Below, in pieces: positions 24,245 through 35,964 of a stretch of 64,000 nt of DNA. Below the pieces are notes generated by a model, which was not told where the DNA came from, searched no databases, and saw only the letters and a list, made by a program, of their open reading frames with translations. A program made the translations under genes and the position numbers. The number at the start of each line of letters is the position of its first letter. Positions within the stretch are counted from its first letter, which is position 1. Location: contig NW_025422983.1 in assembly GCF_020497125.1 (NCBI RefSeq), positions 1-64,000 on the forward strand, read 5' to 3'. Source of the stretch: Mauremys mutica. Taxonomy: Eukaryota; Chordata; Testudines; Geoemydidae.

Positions 24245-25453
24245 CCCCATATTCATCATAGTGGTACGGTTATAATATGATTAGGACATAATTATGATGT
24301 ATTTTGTACAAGATGCATTATGTGTGGTGTCACTGGAAAAGTTATGATTTGCTGAATATGATTATCCTATTTGTGTGCACATATCACGTTCATATCTGAA
24401 GTTATGGATATTGACTCTGTATCTGTATTTCAAATGTGCTTACTCTGGGTAACACCCACAACGAGCCTTTCAGGTACAACAATGAAGAAGCCAGACAGTG
24501 CTGATGGCTCATCAACAAAGACAATGGACTGTGGAAGAGCTTAGCCTTCCTGTGAATGTTTCAGCCAGCCTATTAGTCATGGATACTATGACGCAGCAGG
24601 GCCTGTGACCAGACCACATGACACTAAACTCCATTTTAGTACCTGAATTTTTCCACAAACTGGACTGGGAACTGAGTTTGGAACAAAGGGGTCACGCCAT
24701 ATGGAAAAGCAAATAAGGTGGGGTGTGACGTCATCCCTTGGTCTCATTCCCCACACAAGAGAACTCCTGGAAAGACCTAAGAAACAAAAACTGAAGTGGG
24801 GGGAGTGCTGGTCCCAGGGTAAACGGTTTTCTAGCTTGTGTATGGAAACTTGTTGGACTGCTTGTATCAATTAGTCAGGGTGAGAAACTGCTACTTCAAA
24901 TTCTATCCAGATAGTATGTTAGGCGTAGTTTGAGTTTCAGTATTTGCTAAATAATCTGCTTTGATCTGTTTATCATCACTTATAATCAATCTATCTTTCT
25001 GCAGTTAATAAACTTGTTTTATGCTTTATCTTAACCAGCTTATTTTGAGTGAAGTGTCTGGAGAAAATCTCAGCTTGGTTAGCACAAGCTCGCTGTGCAC
25101 ATCTGTCCCAGATCGAGGGGAAGGGGAACTATATTAATGAGCTGACATTAGAGGGATCCCTGTGCACTATAAGAGGGTATAATTCTGAATGTATCCTACA
25201 GCAAGTGTGCAAGGTTGGGGAGCTGGGAAATTGGCTGTTGTCTCTATCTGTCCTTGAGTGGCTCAGGTAAAGCACTCAGGTAGCTTAGTTGGGTGTATGG
25301 CGCCACCTGCTGTCGTGTTGGGTGATAACAGGCCCTGGAGAGGCTGGCTGAATCTCCAGCAAAGCAGTGTGAGAAGGGCCAGCCCAGCTTGAGGGTTAGA
25401 GGGCACAGCGGTTCCCAGACTGCACCCCGGGGTGACAACCCACCACACCCTAA
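24245..25453 (+). mobile_element. 1.2-kb insertion with 7-bp target duplication, LTR-type repeat
   Basis: Flanked by the direct repeat ACTACAC (24238-24244 and 25454-25460). The paralogous intron at about 28.16 kb lacks it, so both ends are defined by comparison. It contains 'ttaataaacttg' and downstream G/C-rich sequence typical of an LTR R/U5 region. No coding frame. Family not identified. Confidence 0.65.
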
Positions 25454-25616
25454 ACTACACTAGTGTCAGCAGGTTTGTCACATCCTGTCCCCTCCCTTTC
25501 TCCACCCAATATATTTCCTGCCTCCTACCACCTCTAGCAATTCCCACCCTCCTATGCATTTACTGCTCCTCTCCCTCCAAGTAGAAACCACCGCCAGCTC
25601 CCTGATAATCCCTTAC

Positions 25617-25702
25617 CTGAGCCAGCTCCATTGCAGCCATTTCCTTCCCCCTGGGAGGACGGGATGATCTGGAGCAAAACATGGACGTTATTCTGTAGCC
25701 TG
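25617..25702 (-). CDS. Start exon 1 (MAAMELAQ) of gene 1
   Basis: An 86-nt exon of which 25617-25640 is coding: ATG then AAMELAQ, phase 0, donor CAG|GTAAGG. The acceptor (CACCCCAG) lies at 25703. Short MAA- start exons splicing to KRAB-A are standard for KRAB-ZNF genes. It partners the W-to-G KRAB-A exon at 22.8 kb. Confidence 0.78.
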
Positions 25703-25919
25703 CTGGGGTGAAAAGGGCAAGCTGTGAGAATTCAGACGGGGCTTTTGTCCATTCCACAAGCCGATTCCCCCCAGGTTTTCCCCTGCTAATGGACATTCTA
25801 GGTTCTGCCACACTGTGAAGCACAGAGTGACCTTATTCCAGTACAGGCCTAGCGCCCTCCCACCAGGGTGTAACCCTCTGACACATGGTGAAACCCTCCC
25901 AGTAACAGTCTCTCTGTTA

Positions 25920-26110
25920 CACTTATCAAGTTGGTGGACAATACCAAGCTGGGAGGGGTTGTAAGTGCTTTGGAAGATTGGATTAAAATGCAAAATGATC
26001 TGGACAAACTGGAGAAATGAGCTGAAGGAAAGAGGATGAAATTCAGTGGGGACAAGTGCAAAGTACTCCACTTTGGAAGGAACAATCAGAGACCAGAGAA
26101 GAGCAGAATC
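25920..26110 (+). mobile_element. CR1 LINE fragment (RT palm to thumb)
   Basis: Encodes 'KLGGVVSALEDWIKMQNDLD' and 'MKFSGDKCKVLHFGRNNQ' in one frame with a stop between them, a conserved CR1 segment. It overlaps in content with 24057-24090, so it is a separate insertion. Confidence 0.78.
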
Positions 26111-26199
26111 CAAGGAGTCACTTTGGGGGATTCTCCCTGTCATTGTCCCCAAGGCAGCTCTCTCAGGTTTACAAAGTTGTTCGATGTTCCAGCCTTTAT

Positions 26200-26660
26200 A
26201 CAGTCTATCCTGGGAGTGCCCCTTTCATCGGCTGGGCCTAGTTTTAGTTTTCGGTAGTTAACAATCTTGGTTTATTGTTCATCTAACCAGTGTGTTTGGA
26301 TTAAAGTGTGTTGGAAACTCCGTTTGGGATAACAAGCTGGTGCATGTCATTTTCCACTGATGAAATGACAGACTTCATATGAGCTTGCGTTGTTCAGTAG
26401 CGTGCTGGACAGTGCAAGACGCACATTTCTGGGGGAAAGTCGGGCACTTGAGAATTTGCTGGTTTTCTCCTGAGGTGTAATTCACGAGTGGCTGTCTAGC
26501 AGCACTCAATACTGTGTAGCTGGGAGTGAGTTACATGCTGGAGACTGTATGTTAATTGGCCAAGAGGGGCTGTTCTCGCGGGAAAAGAGTGGAAAAGGCA
26601 CCCCAGGCTGGAGAACTGAGGGGACACAGCTATTTAACAGTCCAGATTGTACTCTAGGTA
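26200..26660 (+). mobile_element. LTR-like dispersed repeat fragment
   Basis: Contains 'ttggtttattgttcatctaaccagtgtgtttgg', a signature I associate with reptile LTR repeats (3' R/U5 side). No ends or coding sequence identified. Confidence 0.4.
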
Positions 26661-26934
26661 ATGTCACAGACCCTCATTATGACAGAGCCTCTTACAACAC
26701 AGAGAAAGTAAATCCATGTCCCAGAAATCGAAGACTCCAGACAGAGGGAAAGTGTCCCTGACACTGCTTCTTGCTGACAGAGAGGTTCAGAGACAGTGAG
26801 AGAGTCCTGGGGAAGCTGGGAATGGGAAGCATGGGCTGGTGGGGTTCAGTGGAGAAAGGGAACAGGAAGGGCAGGGATATTATTGAATGCAGGATCTCAG
26901 CAGTGTTAGATGTCAGGATAGCACATAGTGCAGC

Positions 26935-27290
26935 CCATTGGAAAACATAATCCCAACTATACATACAGAATGATGGGGTCTAAATTAGCTGTTTCCACTC
27001 AAGAGATGGATCTTGGAGTCACTGTGGATTGTTCTCAGAAAACATCCACTCTGTGCAGCAGCAGTGAAAAAAAGCGAGCAATGTTGGAAATAATTAAGAA
27101 AGGGATCGATACGACAGAATATATCATATATCATATTTGTAAAAACAGCAAATAAATCCATGATAGACCCACATCTTGAATACTGCATGCAGATGTTGTT
27201 GCCCCATCTCAAAAAAAGATATATTGGAATTGGACAAGGTTCAGAAAAGGGCAACAAAAATGATTAGGGGTATGGAACAGTTATGCCAGA
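26935..27290 (+). mobile_element. CR1 LINE 3' ORF fragment
   Basis: Reads 'STQEMDLGVTVDCSQ' then, after frameshifts, 'PHLEYCMQMLLPHL' and 'LDKVQKRATKMIRGME', the conserved C-terminal block of CR1 ORF2. Confidence 0.78.
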
Positions 27291-27488
27291 CCTAACTCCC
27301 AGTTTCACTTGAGCAAATAGGAGCTATTTGACACTGTGCAATACGGCTCCTGTGCTCTGTTCCCAAAGTGTTCTGCAGCAGGGGAGGGTCTCTCGTAGTG
27401 TGTGTGTGTCACTGGCATATTGGGGTGATGCTGAAACAGGACAGAGTAGAGGTGGCATTGTGGGGCTGGCGTGAACCGTAACTCTTCA

Positions 27489-27695
<207 letters not shown>

Positions 27696-28342
27696 TCACA
27701 GCCTCACACTCATGGGGGAGAGGAGCCGATCAAATGGAAGCTCTGGGTGGCTCACAGTCAGATTCCCACCCCCACCCCGCTCAGCGTATCCAGCAAATAC
27801 CAGGGTGAGGGGACGAAGAGAGAGCCCCTTGTCTCTCCCAGCAGATCCATCACACACCTACTGGCCACCGACTGATACAGGAGATGGAGCCCCTAGCAGG
27901 GTCCAGGGAGAGCTCCCTGGTAGGAAGCCCAATAACCTCCTCATTGTGAGGAGCGGGATATGAAGGGAGAGGCAGCTCCAATAAGCCTGACTCATGGGTG
28001 CCCCCTTCATATCTCACAGCAGCCGCTGGTCAGTGAGGTCAGGCTCCAGCACTGGGAGTCTGGTCAGTTTGACTAGCTCCATGTAGGTGGGCTATTTTCT
28101 TTCTTCACAAATTAGGGCATTTCCACCTCCCAACCTCCTGGGTCTGTTCCTAGAATCTAGGCCACTTATTAAATAACTCCCAGCAGGTTTGCCGCACCCT
28201 GGCCTCCTCCTTTCCCCACCCTGTGAATTTCCTGCCCCGCTCCAACCTCCAGATCAGACTGTGGAAACCTTCCCATCTCCGGAGTATTTGCTCTCCCTCT
28301 TCTCCAGCAGGAACCCACCAGCAACCCCCCGATAATCTCTAC

Positions 28343-28435
28343 CTGAGTTGGCTCCACTGCAGCCATTTCTCTCCCCTGTCCCATGCCAGGCTGGGATGAG
28401 CTGGAGCAAAACATGGACGTTATTCTGCAGCCTGT
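28343..28435 (-). CDS. Start exon 2 (MAAVEPTQ) of gene 1
   Basis: A 93-nt exon bounded by acceptor TCCCCCAG and donor CAG|GTAGAG. Coding part 28343-28366 gives MAAVEPTQ, phase 0, in frame with the KRAB-A exon 690 nt away. Paralogous to 57166-57258 (MAAVESVQ). The existence of an upstream acceptor implies at least one more 5' non-coding exon. Confidence 0.85.
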
Positions 28436-31019
28436 CTGGGGGAGAAGGGCAGTTGTGGGCGTTTCAGAACCGGTTTTAGTTAATTACACATCATGATTCC
28501 CCCAGGCCCTTTCTCTGCACACAGACACCCTAGATTCTGCCATGCAGGGAAATGCTCAATCTGTTTATTACAATGTAGATCTGGCCCCTCCTGCCATGCT
28601 AAGCCCAGACACATTTTTAACCTCCCTTCTCCCTCCCCTCACCCTGTAACAAATTCTTTGAACACAAGGCTAGAAAAGAGCAGAACCAAAGGAGTCACTG
28701 TGGGGGATTCCCTCGGACACTGACCACACGGCAGCCACACCCCAGCAGGGAGAATATGGAGTCAGGAACTGGCTTTTCCTCTCTCTGATCCTTGTTTTGT
28801 TCACTGGAAAGTGGTTCTGCCCAGGGATGCAGCAATACATGTATCTGGGTGGACTAGAGAGCTCGAAATCTCTCCCCTCTAATTTCTCCCACTGCCCCTT
28901 TCAGTCTCTCCTTCCCCTGTCCTCTCTCCCTGCCCCTCTGGCTGGGAAAGTCCCATTCCTGGTTTTTTGCTCTCCCATGGCCGCGTCTCCCAATTACCTG
29001 GAGACTCTGGCTCAGAATTTAGTATTAACAGGGCCCAGGGCTGCCCTAGGGGGCTAGGACCAGCTGGAGAAAGTCATCCCCTGGGCCAGGCAGAGAAGCA
29101 GCTTTAATTAAGGTCACTTCCCAGCACAGAACCCCACTGGGGGAGCAGCAGCTGCTAAGCCTGGTCTCCCAGATCACAACAGAGGCTGCTGCGTCTGACC
29201 CAGGAAGCTGAACCCCAGTATCCTGAGCAGAGAGGGACAGAGCGTCTGAGCAGCTTCCCTCCTTTAGCTCTCTGGGGAGAGCAGCTAATGAGAGCCCCTC
29301 CTCACAGGGAGAATTGCTGATCTCATTTGCCCCACTGTCGATACGGAGTCACTCCTTGTCTTTCCATACAGTGACTCTGGATTAACAATGGTCTCAATGA
29401 AACCAGAGTTCAGAAAAAATGAGTCCAGAATACTGGGGAAGAGACCATTGTGTGGCAGTGCTGACTCCCCTCCCACCTCCCTCATCCCCCAGATCCAGGA
29501 CAAGGACTGGACAATGGACTGGACAATCTAGGACAATGGAACTGGAAGTTCCTGCAGTTTTCAATAGGGGAGAAGAGGAAAAATCTGTGATTTCACCTCA
29601 CAGTGTTTGATAAGTGGCTAGAAAGTTATCACGGTGACTGGGCCTGGCCGGAGAATGTCGGCAGTGCTTGGAGCCAGGATTCTGGCATAAGCGAGGTCAG
29701 GAGCAGCCCCCAGAGCCCCAGCCCCCCACCCCCCACCCAGATATTCCCTGGGACCCAGCCCCCAGAGTCCCTGGCCAGGGACCTCAGATACCCCTCAGAG
29801 CCCCACCGGCCAGAGAACCCCCACCAGACCATCACTGCCAGGTTGGGAATCCCAAAGGGTTCCCCCCACAAGAGACCCCAACAGCCAGACACCCCCCAAA
29901 AGGGACCCCCACTGGGAACTCAGTCCCTCACTGCCTGCCTAGGATCCTACCCCACCCTCCAGCAGGATCTGCCCTGCCCTTTGCCTGGCACCCCCTCCTC
30001 CCCCCTGCGGGATCCCCTGATGCTTTACAGGGGCACCCCCTGGCCTAGCGCCGGGGATTCTCCCACACACACTCTGTGCACTGGGCACGGCAGCGATCCC
30101 AGGAGTCTGCGGGGGAAGCCCAGACAGAGCCCCTGGCACAGCACCAGGCTCCCTCTAACCCCCTGTCCCACCTCCCCAAGAGACGCCCACCCCGGCTGTT
30201 CTGCAGCCACCAGGCCCCCAGCGATACCCACCTCCAGGACCCACAGCCGCAGGGCTGGGCACATCACAACCACCCCCTGAAACCCCAAAACTCCAGAACC
30301 CACCAACCTCACTAGGGTACCCCCTGCCCAGCCACCCAGAGGCCTCCCCCCAGCACAATCCCCCTTCAGCTGCTATCTCCCCACACAGCCCCACCCCCAC
30401 CCAGCAACACGGTTACCTCACAGTGCCTGAGAAGCGGATAGAAAGTGACCACCGCCCCCTGCTGGCCAGTCACAAAGGCAGAGGGAGCCATGTGGGATGT
30501 CTCTTGAAATGGAGTATGGAAGGCCTGGAGGGACAAAATAGGTAAGAAATGTCCATGGCCTATCACTAGCAAATAATGGCCACCATGGATCCACCCCAGA
30601 GGTGGCTGCATCTTAGCACTGCGGGAAGCAACCCCTCACAGAGGCCATTTGCCATGGGGTTTGGGATACTTCTGGACCCACACTGCACTCAGAGTGTCCT
30701 CCTCATCCCGTGCCAGGTGAAGAAAAAAAAAGGGTCCAGCCAACTCTCCCGTTACCAGCTGGGAACCACTGATCCGCAAACAGAGGGAGGCCTCTGGCTT
30801 TGATGGGTATTAAATATCTGGCTGGTCTCTTTCTTTGGCAAACATTTTAACAGAGGTAAAGGAGGGACCAAATGATTCACAAAGGAGTCGGGAAAGATGA
30901 TCTCTGGGCAATTTCACCCCCTGCGACCTCCAGGATGGAGAAGAACTCAGGGCAACAGGTTCCCTCGAAGGAAGAAGTTGCTGGGATTTAGAAACATGGG
31001 GAACAGCCCCAAACCCGAT

Positions 31020-31560
31020 AGGATTTTTAACTGACATTTGATAATGACACAGAAAGAGGCAAAACCTGAGCTTTGAGAGCAACGTTCAGAAATGAAAGAG
31101 AAAGGGTGGAAATCTGAGAGATTTTGGATCCATTTTGCAAACTATAGAGAGATAAGTGGAAAATCAGAGGGATTTTATATCAGTTGTTGATAGGACGTAA
31201 AATCTGAGTGTTTCACATCAATATTTGATAAATGAATAAAGAGGAAATGGGCAACATTTGCAAACATTTTATATCCACGTTCAAGAATCTGAGAAAAGGT
31301 GTAAATCTGAGATTTTCTTAGTATTTTATAATTAGAGAGACAGGGGAAAAATCTCAGGGCATATTCAATTAGAAATAGACAACTAGAGAGCAGTGGGGCA
31401 AATGTTTAGGGTATTTTATATGAATCTTTGAGATTTGCAAAGCAAATGTGTCACAAACTGTGTATTTGATAACATGAGAGAAAAACACCAAGATCTGAGG
31501 GGATTTTATATTGCTGTTAACGAACTAGTGGAAAAGGGGGACTGTTGGACTGGATTTTAT
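31020..31560 (+). repeat. Degenerate ~50-bp tandem array
   Basis: About eleven imperfect units (39-53 bp) built on 'ggattttatat...gataa...gagagaaa..ggaaaatctgag'. For example 'gattttatat' recurs near 31171 and 31502, and 'aaatctgag' near 31110, 31200 and 31303. It starts about 100 bp upstream of the end of the duplicated gene unit. Confidence 0.75.
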
Positions 31561-31939
31561 ACAACTGTCCAATACATAAACACAACGTAATGGTTCCCCC
31601 ACCCCCACCATTCCCATGGGCAGCAGGGAGCCCTTTGAGGAGCTGATTAAAAGGGCAAGGGAAGGGGAGGGGGAGCTGAAAGGTCCCTGGATAAAGGAAG
31701 GGGGCAGCAGTGGGGGACGGGCGGGTGACCGGCAACTGATAGTTGGGGGCAACTGTGTTGGTAGTTAGGGGGCAACAACTGGGATTGGGAAACGGGCAGC
31801 TCTGAGGCTTCTCCCAGGTTCCCCGGGGCAGAGTCACTTTCCTGCCCAGCCCCAGTGCCCCCCCCGGGGTCTCTCACTCCCCAGGGGCTCCGTGGGAGGC
31901 TGGACACCAGGGATGCAGGACGGCAGGAATGGGGGTGAC

Positions 31940-32160
31940 AGGCCTCCTGTGCCTCAGTCTCACGGCGGGACCGAGGGGGTTCGTCACTCTCCGGCTCGGG
32001 AGCACTGGGAAGACCCGACCGTGGAGGGGCCGTCGCTGGGGGGGGGACGGCCCCGCGCAGGCGCTGAACACGTCCTTATATCACTTCTGTGGCGGGAAAA
32101 GTGCTGATGAGATGGAACGCTGAGGGCTGGTTTTGGCGGGAAAAACCGGTTTGGACTGGT
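31940..32160 (-). promoter_or_regulatory. CpG-rich promoter-like patch with paired E2F-like sites
   Basis: CpG density rises here and two copies of GGCGGGAAAA lie 43 nt apart (32091-32100, 32135-32144), each matching the E2F core. It lies about 3.6 kb upstream of the start exon of gene 1 and is the nearest candidate promoter. No transcription start can be fixed from sequence. Confidence 0.4.
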
Positions 32161-32502
32161 TTGAGCCTGTGTCCTGATGGTAAACAAGTCCCCTCTCAGA
32201 GATGGAGTCCAGGGGTCAATAGTTCATATGCTCCATATTGGATCTTATTTTAAAGCCAGTGATTTACCTCATAAACATCTTATTAACCAACTAATGGAAC
32301 CTATTGAACAGTTTATACTTCTTACACCTAATAATGAGATTTAAAAAACAACAACACAGACAAACATTATCGGTAACAGCTAATGTCCTAACTGGGAAAT
32401 CAGCAGCAGTTTGTAGCTGGGGGAGCGCACAGTCTGAATGTGTATGACCCGACCCCAGCCCCCAGCCCCACATAGCAGTGGGGCTTGGCACTCTCTGTGC
32501 AT

Positions 32503-32580
32503 TGGTGTGGTGGCTGAGTGGTTAACCAAGCAGTGACAATCCAAGGAGGTTCCCTGAGTCAGTCTCACTCCTGAGGAGAT
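32503..32580 (+). pseudogene. Ancient tRNA-Ser-like pseudogene
   Basis: The A-box side (ggtggctgagtggttaa), an 'aatcca' anticodon-stem remnant, 'ggttccc' variable arm and a weak B box (cagtctcactcc) occur at serine-tRNA spacing. Acceptor pairing is lost. Could be part of a tRNA-derived SINE. Confidence 0.35.
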
Positions 32581-32584
32581 TCTG

Positions 32585-33450
32585 CACCAAAAAAATTCTG
32601 TGCACAATATTTTAAAATTCTGCAAATTTTATTTGTCAATAAATAAATGTGGAGGCTCCAGCATTGCAGGGGGGAGCACAGGCTGCTGGATGCACGGAGG
32701 TGGGAGATCACCCTGCAGCCCCCACTCTCCTCCAGTGAAACAGACTTGGTGGTGGGGCTGCACCTCTCTGCTGCCTACTTTAGGAGCCCCAAAAAGACTC
32801 CCCAGAACTGCTCATGAGGGGCACATGTGCCTTCCCTTTGCTTCCCCATCAGGAAGTCAGAAAACCTGAGCAGCTGGCCCCGGGTGATTTGAAAGGGCAC
32901 GGAGGCTCCTGCCACCACTACCGGCAGCACAGCGGGACTAAAGTGGATTCCTGCCCACCCTCGCTCCGCACGGCGCCCCACTCCCAGAAGCATCTGGCAC
33001 ATCCCTGCAACCCCCGTGGGGTGTGTCTCTCACACGCTGCCCCCACCCCAAGTGCCAACTCTGCCATTGGAACTGCGGCAATGGGAGCTGCAGGGGTGGT
33101 GCCAGCAGGCAGTGGTGCCAGGAGACCCACGCCCCCCGGGCCTCCTCCATGTAGGAGTTGCTGCCAGATGGGGGTGTGGGTCACTTTCGGGAGCTGCCCA
33201 AGATAGGTGCGACACCCCAACCCTCTGCCACAGCCCAGATCCCACACCCCGCCCAGACCCAAAGTCCCTCCCAGAGCCCACCACTGCCCCCCAGCTCCCT
33301 GCCTCAGCCTAGAGCCCACATCCAAACTCCCTCCCAGGGTCCGCCCCCCACCTCCCCTGCACCCCAACCCCCTGCCCAGCCCAGAGCCTGCACCTCATAT
33401 ACCCAAACTCCCTCCCACAGCTTTGGGGGGGGGCGAGGAAGGACGGGCAG
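32585..33450. repeat. Interspersed repeat with C-rich tandem tail
   Basis: 32586-32650 is an AT-rich block (tgcacaatattttaaaattc) that looks like a dispersed element. 33230-33420 carries imperfect repeats of 'aaactccctcccagagcc' at roughly 60-75 bp intervals. Frames here are compositional. Confidence 0.5.
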
Positions 33451-33849
33451 GACTTGGACTGTTCTGGGCATCACCAAAAGTTATATAAACCTGGTGACGC
33501 TGAGCTGGAGCCCTAGTCACTGCACATCTCTCTCCTTACACAGGGGGACTCCGTGGGGCAGGGCACTGCTGTGGGTTTATTCCTTCCTTTAATGGCTGTG
33601 GAAGGGGGAACAGGGAGAGAATTTGCTCCTCTGTTCTCTGCGGAACACGTGCAGGCAGCGGGATTATTTCCAGGGCTGTAACAAAACACAAGCTAGCAGA
33701 GTGGGGGAAGGGATTTCCTGCAGGATCTATTCCCAGTGCAGCTCCCAAGCTGTGCCCTGGCGAGCTGTGCCCAGGGGATTTAGATGCTTTATGTAAGGGG
33801 ACTGTTGCCCCCTTACTAACATTCAGTGGGGGTGTTTGGTTGCTAGCTC

Positions 33850-34990
33850 CCAGCACTAAAAAGGGAGGGGTCGATGGGAAATCAGGAGCCTGAGACTGAC
33901 AGTCCCCAGGAACAATGTGGAGAGACCAATGCTCCAGGTCAGCCTGATTGACAGGGCGGGCAGGCTATTCAAGGAGTCAGGAGGCCAGGGGGGTCCTGTC
34001 CTCCCTGTGAGCTGGAATTGTCTGAGTCACATGGAGTGGGGCCGAGCTAAGGAGAGAGCAGGGGACCCAAGCTGAGCTGATGGTAGCAGAGCTGCAGCCC
34101 CAAAGCCAGAGCACAGCCCAGAGAGAGCAGCCCTGCCCTGGGAGCAGAGCTGTAACAACTGGAGCCAGAGAGGCCAGACAAGCAGCCCAGGGAGCTGAAG
34201 GCAAAGCAGCAGCAGCCGTGCTGAGGCAGAGCGGAGCTGGAGCAGGCCGGAGCTGGGTGCGGTGAGCAGCTGGGGAGAGCGAGGGGGACCCTGGGCAGTG
34301 GGCCCAGCACAGGGAGACGCCTCAGCCAAGAGGCCCTGCAGGCCAGACTTGGAGGGGGATCGTAACCCTGACAGGGCGGGGGTGATGCTGGGGAGAAGGG
34401 TCCTGCCACCCAGAGCCTGAGAGTGTGTGGCCACCGCCAGAGCAAGTGTCCAACCTGCAGCGTCCCTGCAGCACAGCCAGGGCCTGAGGAGGCGGCCTGG
34501 GACCTACAAGGAACAGACTGTGAAGTGCCCTGATGTCCAGAGACACTTTTTGTGATGGTCCCTGCCACAGAGCGGGGTGATGTGTTTTCCTTTAACCTTT
34601 CCCATTTTTTCTTATTTTTTAAATTTTATTGTTAATTAAATAACTTGTATTTGCTTTCAATTGTATGATGTGATCAGTGGGTCAGGGAGGTGCGCAGTGC
34701 AAAGAGAGGGACACCCTAGCCCATGTCCTGGGTGACCACAGCAGGGTTGGGGGGGGTCGAGTCCCCCAGGAACCCTGGGCCCAGCCTTGTTGGGGTTATG
34801 AGGACTCTGCCAGACAGGAGAGTGGAAGAGGAGTCCTCAAGGGCAGGGAGGCCTCTGGGTAAAGGAAGTGGGAGCGAGGACTCAGATCCTTTTGCCAGCC
34901 CACTTCTCCGGGGTAGTGCAGAAGCCAGGAAAGTTCCCCACAATAGCAGGACCATTCCCCCACTTACATCTAGATACAGCACCAGGCATG
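33850..34990 (+). mobile_element. Probable LTR/leader-type repeat
   Basis: Purine-rich, CAG-rich DNA followed by an abrupt AT-rich 'tttaacctttcccatttttt...ttaattaaataacttg' block and then G-rich sequence, an R-U5-like layout. I could not find TG/CA ends or a primer site. Glutamine/alanine-rich frames lack domains. Confidence 0.4.
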
Positions 34991-35548
34991 TAGGAGGATT
35001 TCCCCTTCTGAGTCATGGAAGCAGAAATTGACTTTTCCTTTCCAAATTTAGCTAATGTTCAGAAAGAGAATCTAGCACCTGCCTTCCAGATCTGAACACC
35101 TCAAAATTCAGGAGTGCTCGAGCTCAGTTTGGGCAGCTGTTACTTCATTTCTCCCAAATCAAATATACTGATCCACTGTCATTTGCTGTAGAAAAAGTAG
35201 GATAAAATTGAGCAAGAAATGCTTCCCAGGGGTTATTAGGACTGGAATTGCTATTTTCAACACCCATTGCCATTTTTTTCTAGTTTTGTTTGTTTGACAG
35301 GAAGACAGTGATATTGCAGTGGCAAATTCCCCATAGAAACAAAGAATAATAAAGGCACCTCAACTTTTCCTCATTTATGGAGGACAATCTTATAATATGC
35401 ATCCAGGTATCCTCCAATCACACAAGCTGAAAATTGTTCCATTTTACTGCAGTTCTGTAACCATATGGGAACCAGTCCTGTCTGTGTTAAATAAAATAAA
35501 TAATAAAATAATAATAAATGTTCTGAGCACATCCAAAATTCCTGCTGA

Positions 35549-35915
35549 ATGACCCATCCTGGGAGCGAGTTACCAGTGACCCAGGGCTGGGGTGAAAGGA
35601 GGGTACAGGTGGGGGGGAGCACCCAGGCCTGGGGCGGCAGGGGGTGTGTGGGTTGGGGAGCATTGGTGGGGAGGAAGGGGAGAGCCCAGATCTGGGGCAG
35701 CACAGGATGTGGGGGGGGAGCCCAGGGCTGGAATGGCAGGGGGTGTGGGTTGGGGGGGGGAAGAGCCCAGGGGTAGGGTTGCAGGGGGATGCAGGTGTGG
35801 GGAGGCCCAGAGCTGCGGCGGCAGCGGGTGCAGGTTGGGGGGAGCCCAGGGCTTGGGCAGCAGAAGGGTGTGAGGGGGAGCCCAGGGCTGGGATGGGGGC
35901 AGCCAAATTTTTTTT
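35549..35915 (+). repeat. G-rich minisatellite
   Basis: Repeats of 'gagcccagggctggg..ggcagggggtgtgggttgggggg' at 35-60 bp spacing ('gcccag' near 35684, 35720, 35765, 35842, 35878). It ends in a poly-T and 'gcttagggcggcaaaaaac' tail that abuts duplicated element copy C. Confidence 0.75.
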
Positions 35916-35964
35916 TTGCTTAGGGCGGCAAAAAACCTAGAGCTGACCCTGCCTCCACACACTG

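Noticed and set aside
29603..30280. 225-codon proline-rich frame
   Set aside because: Lies in a C-rich repeat tract of the duplicated 5' flank; the copy in unit 2 is interrupted and shorter, and no domain or splice context is present.
33850..34560. Gln/Ala-rich plus-strand frames as a coding exon
   Set aside because: No conserved domain, many alternative frames, and the AT-rich tail that follows fits a retroelement LTR or leader better.
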